From Clostridiales bacterium (GTDB lineage Bacteria; Bacillota; Clostridia; Lachnospirales; Lachnospiraceae): 10,161 nt of DNA. How positions within the stretch are numbered: the first letter of the stretch is position 1; each line of letters starts with the position of its first letter. This document shows positions 5,853 through 10,161 of the stretch, one piece after another. Under the pieces are notes generated by a model. That model was not told where the DNA came from and searched no databases. It saw nothing but the letters and a program-made list of their open reading frames with translations. The position numbers were made by a program, and so were the translations under genes. Where the stretch lies: NCBI GenBank assembly GCA_019423835.1, contig JAHZAR010000085.1, positions 993 through 11,153 on the forward strand. Reading direction: 5' to 3'.

Positions 5853-6563
5853 TTATCCGAGAACATTCACAATTTTCACCGGATTTCTGTACGTCCATGG
5901 CGAGATCTTGATGCCTGTCTTTTCTGTGGATGCATGAACGATCTGACCGTCCCCAATGTACAGGCCCACATGGTTGATCCGGCTGCCGCTTGCATAAAAT
6001 ACCAGATCGCCCGGCTGCATCTGCTCTGCGCTCACCGGAGTTCCCTGCGTCGCCTGGGAACGGGAGGAACGGTTCATATCAACGCCTCCTGCATGCTCCA
6101 GCACATAGCTGGTAAAGCCAGAGCAGTCCGTTCCTGTGTTCGGATCCGAACCTCCGTACACATACGGATTTCCAAGGAAGGTAAGAGCGTAGTCCACCAC
6201 ATCCTGTCTGATGTCCGACTCCTCCTCCACAGCCTGTCCGTCTTCGCTGAGCACTGCGGATTTGCCGTCTGCCAGAAGGTAACCTTCCATTCCGTCCTCA
6301 GAACAGATTTTTACCCAACCGTCATCGGTCTCCTCAACTACGTCGTATGTATCGCCCCGGACTGCCTGTCCAACTACCACGGAATTCTGACTCTTTTCGG
6401 AATACAGGGAAAGCTCCTGGGCTTCCACTGTCACCACCGCAGAATCCTCATCTGCAGTACCCGCCTGTGCCTCATCAGCTCTGGCTGCAGCCGGATTCGC
6501 CAGACACACAGCAGTACAAACGCACAACATTCCTAACAGCTTAAATCCTTTACTTTTAATCAT
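5853..6563 (-). CDS. secreted SH3-NlpC/P60 peptidoglycan hydrolase
   Basis: A 236-residue exported cell-wall endopeptidase. Residues 1-29 are a signal peptide (KSKGFKLL, a hydrophobic run, then AARA before DE, a signal peptidase I site). Residues about 43-100 are a bacterial SH3-like domain (VEAQELSLYSEKS, VVGQAVRGDTYDVV, WVKI, EGYL), thought to bind wall peptide or glycan. An acidic linker (105-118) follows. The NlpC/P60 domain spans 119-236, with C147 in TDCSGF, H198 in INHVGLYIG and H210 in IVHAS, so the catalytic triad is complete. The family cleaves gamma-D-Glu-diamino acid or related bonds in stem peptides. AGGAG (6575-6571) lies seven bases before the ATG. It is a single-gene unit with its own promoter and terminator. 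TAVC in the signal peptide lacks the small residue at -1, so lipidation is unlikely. Confidence 0.95.
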   Translation of the reverse strand: MIKSKGFKLLGMLCVCTAVCLANPAAARADEAQAGTADEDSAVVTVEAQELSLYSEKSQNSVVVGQAVRGDTYDVVEETDDGWVKICSEDGMEGYLLADGKSAVLSEDGQAVEEESDIRQDVVDYALTFLGNPYVYGGSDPNTGTDCSGFTSYVLEHAGGVDMNRSSRSQATQGTPVSAEQMQPGDLVFYASGSRINHVGLYIGDGQIVHASTEKTGIKISPWTYRNPVKIVNVLG

Positions 6564-6660
6564 CCCGAAACTCCTGACATCTGTATTCGGCCGCAGCCGT
6601 GACTTTTCTTCTACACCGTTTTATCTTCTGATAGTTCCGTTCTCGTTCTCTTGTATTTTC

Positions 6661-6699
6661 AAAAGTTGTTAACTTTTTCTTTCTAATTATTACATAATT
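6661..6699 (-). repeat. two short inverted repeats in the NlpC/P60 leader
   Basis: AAAAGTT-GTT-AACTTTT (6661-6677, 7-bp arms) and AATTAT-TAC-ATAATT (6685-6699, 6-bp arms) lie about 14-52 bases after the predicted transcription start. They are AT-rich and would be weak as RNA hairpins; operator sites are possible. I see no known riboswitch core in the leader. Confidence 0.4.
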
Positions 6700-6719
6700 G
6701 TTAAATATGTTACGGTGTT

Positions 6720-6748
6720 ATTATATTTACTTTTTTTACTGCTGTCAA
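6720..6748 (-). promoter_or_regulatory. sigma-A promoter of the NlpC/P60 gene
   Basis: Minus-strand TTGACA (6748-6743), 17 bp, TATAAT (6725-6720): both boxes perfect. The start near 6713 leaves a leader of about 150 nt before the ATG at 6563. TGTTA-type direct repeats overlap the -10 and start region. Confidence 0.88.
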
Positions 6749-6788
6749 GAAAATCGGGACGGTTTATATTTATTTAATAATTTACCCC

Positions 6789-7655
6789 TTATCCCTTTGC
6801 GGCCCCTCCCATCATTCCGCTTACCAGGAAGCGCCTGAACAGAAGCGCCAGGACAGCAGGAGGGATAATGGCAATCAGTCCTCCCGCCGCAGTCAGACCG
6901 TACTGAATGGAATCCTTCGTCATAAATTCACTGGTAACGATAGCAACCGGCTTAGTCTCCAGAGAAGATGCCAGGATCAGAGGAATCTGAAACTGGTTCC
7001 ATGCGCTCAGAAACATAATCAGCGAACAGGCCAGAATCACAGGCCCGGATATGGGAAGCACAATCCGGAAAAATGTCCCCATATTTCCGCAGCCATCCAC
7101 TCTGGCTGCCTCCAGGATTTCCCTGGGTATGGTGGAGAAATAATTGCACATCAGCCAGGTGCTCATGGGCAGAAAAGAGCTCACATATACCAGGGCCAGC
7201 CAGAACTGGCGATCTAACAGGTCATGCTCCACAAAAATCCGAAACAGAGGAATGATGGTTGCAAAGACAGGAATCACCATCGTGATCAGGAGAGCGTTTT
7301 TAAACCATTTCCTCCCCGGAAAATCCATCTTGGTGAGAGTGTAGGCTGTGATCAGCGCCAGCGGCACTCCGATGACCAGCGTTATGGCGGCGGCTGTCAG
7401 GGAATTTTTAAGCCCTCTGAACAGGCGGACACTGTGGCTTGTGGTCATACTGAGCAGGTTTTCGTAATTGCTCCAGACGACAGTTCCAGGCAGCATTTTT
7501 TCTGTATTGGTAAACATCTCATACTCCGGTGTGACGGAGACAATAAACGCCCAGACGAACGGCCCCAGCGTCAAAAGCAGAAGAGCTGCCGCTGCCGCCC
7601 AGTAATACCAGGGCTGCCTCTTCACCAGACGCCCCTTTTGTAATTGTCCTTTCAC
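6789..7655 (-). CDS. sugar ABC transporter permease, MalG type
   Basis: An integral membrane subunit of a CUT1-type carbohydrate importer, 288 residues from the GTG start. Six hydrophobic segments are visible at about 18-40, 85-109, 120-144, 151-170, 199-219 and 254-276. The cytoplasmic EAA loop begins EAARVDGCG (182-190) and ends in the conserved LP; this loop docks onto the ATPase. The N-terminus is basic (KGRLVKRQP). I chose GTG 7655 because AGGAGG (7667-7662) is six bases upstream and only one base separates it from the stop of the other permease. An ATG at 7721 would give 310 residues with a 65-bp overlap and a worse ribosome site. It pairs with the MalF-type subunit to form the membrane channel. 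The sugar cannot be named. Confidence 0.93.
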   Translation of the reverse strand: MKGQLQKGRLVKRQPWYYWAAAAALLLLTLGPFVWAFIVSVTPEYEMFTNTEKMLPGTVVWSNYENLLSMTTSHSVRLFRGLKNSLTAAAITLVIGVPLALITAYTLTKMDFPGRKWFKNALLITMVIPVFATIIPLFRIFVEHDLLDRQFWLALVYVSSFLPMSTWLMCNYFSTIPREILEAARVDGCGNMGTFFRIVLPISGPVILACSLIMFLSAWNQFQIPLILASSLETKPVAIVTSEFMTKDSIQYGLTAAGGLIAIIPPAVLALLFRRFLVSGMMGGAAKG

Positions 7656-7656
7656 C

Positions 7657-8610
7657 TTAACCCTCCTCTCCCCACGGGCTGTCTGAGCCGGCACGGGCTG
7701 CTTTCTTTCTCCGCTTTTCATCCTCTCTGTCCCTTTCCTGCTCCTCCTGGTTCATGCTTCTGAGATAGAAAAAGCCCAGCACAGCAGCCAGAAGCATAAT
7801 CAGATAGGTGTAGGCGCTTCCTCTTCCATAGTTCAGGAAGGAAAACGTAGTCAGATAATTCTGAATCAGAAGGTTTTTCCCCAGATCACTGTAGCCGGAC
7901 AGAGCCACAATCTCATCAAACAGATTGACAGCCGTGACAGAGGCGGAAGTCAGCCCGATAAGCACAAAGGGCCTGGAGAGCGGAAGCGTAATGTGAAAAA
8001 AAGATTCCGCCCGGCCGCAGCCGTCCAGCTTTGCTGCCTCGTAAAGTTCCTCCGGAATGGTTCTCAGCCCCGAAAGGCAGACAATGGCGCAGAAGGGAAT
8101 GCTCCTCCACGCAGCCACAATTCCCGCCACGGTCAGGAGCAGCCAACGGTCAGCCAGCCACTCGATAGGGGCATCTGTAAGGCCCAGCATCAGGAGGAGC
8201 TTATTCATAAATCCGTAGCCGGAGTGAAACACAAACCTCCAGATAATTCCGTTTACAATAGGAGGCATGGCCCAGGGAAGGATAGCTGCAGCTGTCAGGA
8301 GGCCTGAAATCCTGGTGTCCGCGTTCAGAACCAGGGACACCAGAAGTCCGAAGACGGTCGTAAGACCGGCTACCAGAACGAGCAGATAAGCCGTGTTCTG
8401 GAACACATACCAGAACTCCTGGGACTTTAATATCTCAATGTAATTTTCCGCGCCTATAAAATGGGTATTCTGGGGAGCTGTCAGCTTCATCTCCTTCAGA
8501 CTGTAGGTAAAGGTCACAGTCACCGGATAAAACACCAGCATGATCATCAAAAGCGCAGCCGGAAGCAGCAGCGCGTAGGGCAGAAGAGCGCCTGACTTCT
8601 TTTTCCTCAT
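7657..8610 (-). CDS. sugar ABC transporter permease, MalF type
   Basis: A 317-residue membrane subunit of the same CUT1-type importer. There is a basic N-terminus (MRKKKSG) and hydrophobic segments at about 12-35, 73-97, 102-124, 154-178, 214-235 and 265-284. The EAA loop is EAAKLDGCGRAESFFHITLP (191-210). The C-terminal tail is long and highly charged (about 286-317), which is more than usual for the family. The start is the ATG at 8610 with AAGGAG (8624-8619) eight bases upstream. An upstream in-frame TTG at 8631 has no ribosome site. It follows the binding-protein gene across a 157-bp gap with two hairpins and precedes the MalG-type gene by one base. No ATPase is encoded in the window; CUT1 systems of Firmicutes often share one MsmK/MalK-type ATPase encoded elsewhere. 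Confidence 0.93.
   Translation of the reverse strand: MRKKKSGALLPYALLLPAALLMIMLVFYPVTVTFTYSLKEMKLTAPQNTHFIGAENYIEILKSQEFWYVFQNTAYLLVLVAGLTTVFGLLVSLVLNADTRISGLLTAAAILPWAMPPIVNGIIWRFVFHSGYGFMNKLLLMLGLTDAPIEWLADRWLLLTVAGIVAAWRSIPFCAIVCLSGLRTIPEELYEAAKLDGCGRAESFFHITLPLSRPFVLIGLTSASVTAVNLFDEIVALSGYSDLGKNLLIQNYLTTFSFLNYGRGSAYTYLIMLLAAVLGFFYLRSMNQEEQERDREDEKRRKKAARAGSDSPWGEEG
7662..7667 (-). promoter_or_regulatory. ribosome site deciding the GTG start of the MalG-type permease
   Basis: Minus-strand AGGAGG lies in the last codons of the MalF-type gene, six bases from GTG 7655. It argues for coupled translation and against the earlier ATG at 7721. Confidence 0.7.
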
Positions 8611-8629
8611 TCTGTTTTCTCCTTCACTC

Positions 8630-8684
8630 AAAAGAGGATGCCGTAAAAGTCTCCCTGAAAGACTCTCACAGCATCCCCTCTTTT
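8630..8684 (-). terminator. intercistronic hairpin before the permease genes (partial terminator or mRNA stabiliser)
   Basis: On the minus strand AAAAGAGGGGATGC (8684-8671) pairs with GCATCCTCTTTT (8641-8630) with a two-base bulge. A nested AGTCT/AGACT stem lies inside, and the stem is followed by G rather than a longer U-tract. Such hairpins between a binding-protein gene and its permeases commonly raise the binding protein relative to the membrane subunits. Confidence 0.65.
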
Positions 8685-8715
8685 TCTGTACCGGTATCTT
8701 GAAATCAGTTTCTCA

Positions 8716-8744
8716 GGTATCCGGCAACGCCGTTTTGCCGTACC
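8716..8744 (-). repeat. second hairpin in the 3' region of the binding-protein gene
   Basis: CGGCAA/TTGCCG (6 bp, seven-base loop), extended by GGTA/TACC after a two-base bulge, begins 23 bp after the binding-protein stop. It has no U-tract and probably adds 3' protection to the binding-protein message. Confidence 0.5.
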
Positions 8745-8767
8745 TCTCCATTATACTCCTGATTCTC

Positions 8768-10093
8768 TTATTTTGCCAGCTCATTTACCTTTTCATTCAT
8801 GGCTGCAAACGCCTCCTCAGGTGTCTGCTCTCCCATCACCATGCGGTTGATGTTGTTAAAGATAGTATTGCTCATCTCTGCATAGTAGTCCGGCACACCG
8901 TTAGGGAACGGGGACTTGATCAGCTTGGCCATATCAAGCATTGCACCAGGGTTCGTGATGGTTCCGTCCTCAATCAGAGCTTCCAGCACGCTGTTTCTGG
9001 TCGGAATAGAACCGTTGGCCGTATAGAGAGCCTTCTGTGTCTCCGGTGAGCTGTACCATTTTACAAACTCCATGGCTGCTTCCTTGTTCTCAGAGAAGCT
9101 GGAAACACCGATGGCCTCCGGAAGAGGCATTGTCTGGGCTGCCGTTCCATCCTTTCCAGGAAGCATAATCGGAATGACGTCTCCTACCACGCTGCATTCA
9201 TTAGGATCCGAGGAGAAGCGCACAAACTTTGTGGGACCTACCATGAAGCTGGCCTCACCGGATGTGATCTTTCTGTAGACATCCATTCCTGTGGCTGTCT
9301 TGATGGCCGGATCCGTGTAGCCCTCCTGAACCATCTGGTTTTCAAAGGTGAGAGCGTCTAATACAGACTCCTCATTCAGGGTATCGTCATCGTTAAACAC
9401 AACTCCGTTTCTCGCAAATGCCATCCACATCATAGAGGTAGTCGCAGACTCGTCGGCATTCATCGGCATTGCATAGGGGTACTCGGCAATTCCCTGCTCC
9501 TTGATGGCTTTCATTGCCTCGTAAACCTCATCCCATGTCTCAGGTGCCTTGTCAATGCCGGCCTGTGCGAAATGCTCCTTATTATAGTAGGCAATCCGGT
9601 AGTCGTTGGCATAGGGAACAGCCAGGATCTGTCCGTCAATCATGAAGGTTCCCATGGACGGCATATCAGCCATATCCTCCTCACTCATCTCGATCGGCTC
9701 TAACCAGCCTGCACTGTTCATCTCTCCAACCCAGGACCAGTCCACCTCAATAACGTCGGCTGCCGCCTTGCCTCCTACGGCTGCAATGGATACCTTATCC
9801 CGGATGTCATCCCAGCTCACCTCATTCATCACTACGCTGATTCCCGTTTCCTCCGTAAACTGGGAGAGCAGCTCTTCTCCCGGATTTCCCCAGTCCGGAA
9901 CCATAACGGTGATCTCTGTTCCCGCCAGATCGGTTTTTCCCTCTGCATTCTCAGAGGCCTGTGCATCTGTCTCTGCCTGTGTCTGAGCTGCTGTTTCTGT
10001 AGTTTCTTTTGCGGTGTCAGTGCTTCCTGAACAGCCGGTCACCGCCGCTGCCAGCACTGCTGCCGCCATTGCGCCTGCGAATTTCTTTTTCAT
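8768..10093 (-). CDS. sugar ABC transporter substrate-binding lipoprotein
   Basis: A 441-residue family 1 (MsmE/MalE-like) solute-binding protein. The lipoprotein signal is MKKKFAGAMAAAVLAAAVTGC, with lipobox VTGC and lipidated C21. A Thr/Ala/Glu/Gln-rich flexible linker follows (22-57), then the binding fold from ITVMVPDWGN (61-70) onward. Aromatic residues likely to stack on sugar rings occur in W119, W121, W130, Y161, Y165 and the WMAF segment (223-226). The motif AVPYANDYRIAYYNK (158-172) matches the family hinge region. Outside the cell it should capture a sugar and hand it to the two permeases encoded downstream. AAGGAG (10106-10101) lies seven bases before the ATG. Its promoter and any regulator lie beyond position 10161. 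The substrate is undetermined. Confidence 0.95.
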   Translation of the reverse strand: MKKKFAGAMAAAVLAAAVTGCSGSTDTAKETTETAAQTQAETDAQASENAEGKTDLAGTEITVMVPDWGNPGEELLSQFTEETGISVVMNEVSWDDIRDKVSIAAVGGKAAADVIEVDWSWVGEMNSAGWLEPIEMSEEDMADMPSMGTFMIDGQILAVPYANDYRIAYYNKEHFAQAGIDKAPETWDEVYEAMKAIKEQGIAEYPYAMPMNADESATTSMMWMAFARNGVVFNDDDTLNEESVLDALTFENQMVQEGYTDPAIKTATGMDVYRKITSGEASFMVGPTKFVRFSSDPNECSVVGDVIPIMLPGKDGTAAQTMPLPEAIGVSSFSENKEAAMEFVKWYSSPETQKALYTANGSIPTRNSVLEALIEDGTITNPGAMLDMAKLIKSPFPNGVPDYYAEMSNTIFNNINRMVMGEQTPEEAFAAMNEKVNELAK

Positions 10094-10161
10094 AATACTT
10101 CTCCTTTATCTGTTTCTCCAGTTTCCTTTATCTCCTGGCAAGCACAGAAAACAGGCTTTCT

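Noticed and set aside
6498..6510. Lipobox reading of TAVC in the NlpC/P60 signal peptide
   Set aside because: The residue before Cys is Val, not Gly, Ala or Ser, and a clear AxA signal peptidase I site follows.
6576..6713. Possible c-di-AMP (ydaO-type) riboswitch before the wall hydrolase
   Set aside because: This class often precedes NlpC/P60 genes, but the leader lacks its G-rich conserved core and pseudoknot segments.
6612..6718. Distant complementary heptamers ACACCGT/ACGGTGT that could close a structured leader for the NlpC/P60 gene
   Set aside because: With the start predicted near 6713, most of the first heptamer lies upstream of the RNA. The enclosed sequence is AT-rich and unstructured.
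7656..7721. Longer N-terminus of the MalG-type permease from ATG 7721
   Set aside because: It would overlap the MalF-type gene by 65 bp, has a poor ribosome site, and adds only a hydrophilic tail. GTG 7655 has AGGAGG at six bases.
1..10161. CRISPR array, insertion sequence, prophage, toxin-antitoxin or defence system
   Set aside because: No regularly spaced identical repeats, transposase or integrase frames, or target-site duplications were seen. The tRNA gene has no integrase beside it within the window.

Overview
This looks like chromosomal DNA of a spore-forming Firmicute, most probably a Lachnospiraceae / Clostridium cluster XIVa gut bacterium. That is inferred from moderate GC, AGGAGG-type ribosome sites, consensus TTGACA/TATAAT promoters with 17-bp spacers, a MsmE/F/G-type sugar transporter, and a C1 peptidase of a domain layout known from these bacteria. 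No species is claimed. Every gene I accept lies on the minus strand, so the window reads functionally from right (10161) to left (1).

Right end (10161 to 6789): an ABC sugar-uptake operon. It holds a substrate-binding lipoprotein and two MalF/MalG-like permeases. Two hairpins separate the lipoprotein from the permeases, and the permeases are 1 nt apart. No ATPase gene is present.

Middle (6788 to 5234): a secreted SH3-NlpC/P60 wall hydrolase with its own perfect-consensus promoter and a terminator. It is followed by a 66-residue Asn/Ser-rich gene built on four-residue repeats. That small gene lies behind a sequence resembling a forespore sigma-G promoter and is followed by a 17-bp hairpin.

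Left half (5145 to 521): a small rhodanese-like gene, then a tight cluster: a THUMP-domain rRNA methyltransferase, a secreted papain-like cysteine protease, the RdgB/HAM1 nucleotide-pool pyrophosphatase, and a YfcE/MJ0936-type phosphodiesterase. The methyltransferase has its own sigma-A promoter, whose -35 box contains the stop codon of the rhodanese gene. Overlapping stops and starts (11 bp and 1 bp) suggest translational coupling inside the cluster.

Left edge: a tRNA-Pro(TGG) gene cut by the window end, driven by a perfect-consensus promoter, with about 340 bp of gene-free AT-rich DNA between that promoter and the phosphodiesterase gene.

I see no CRISPR array, insertion sequence, phage gene or toxin-antitoxin pair. 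Most of the window is ordinary core genome. The parts most worth a second look are the Asn/Ser tetrapeptide-repeat gene with its possible sigma-G promoter, and the TGTTA repeats at the wall-hydrolase promoter.
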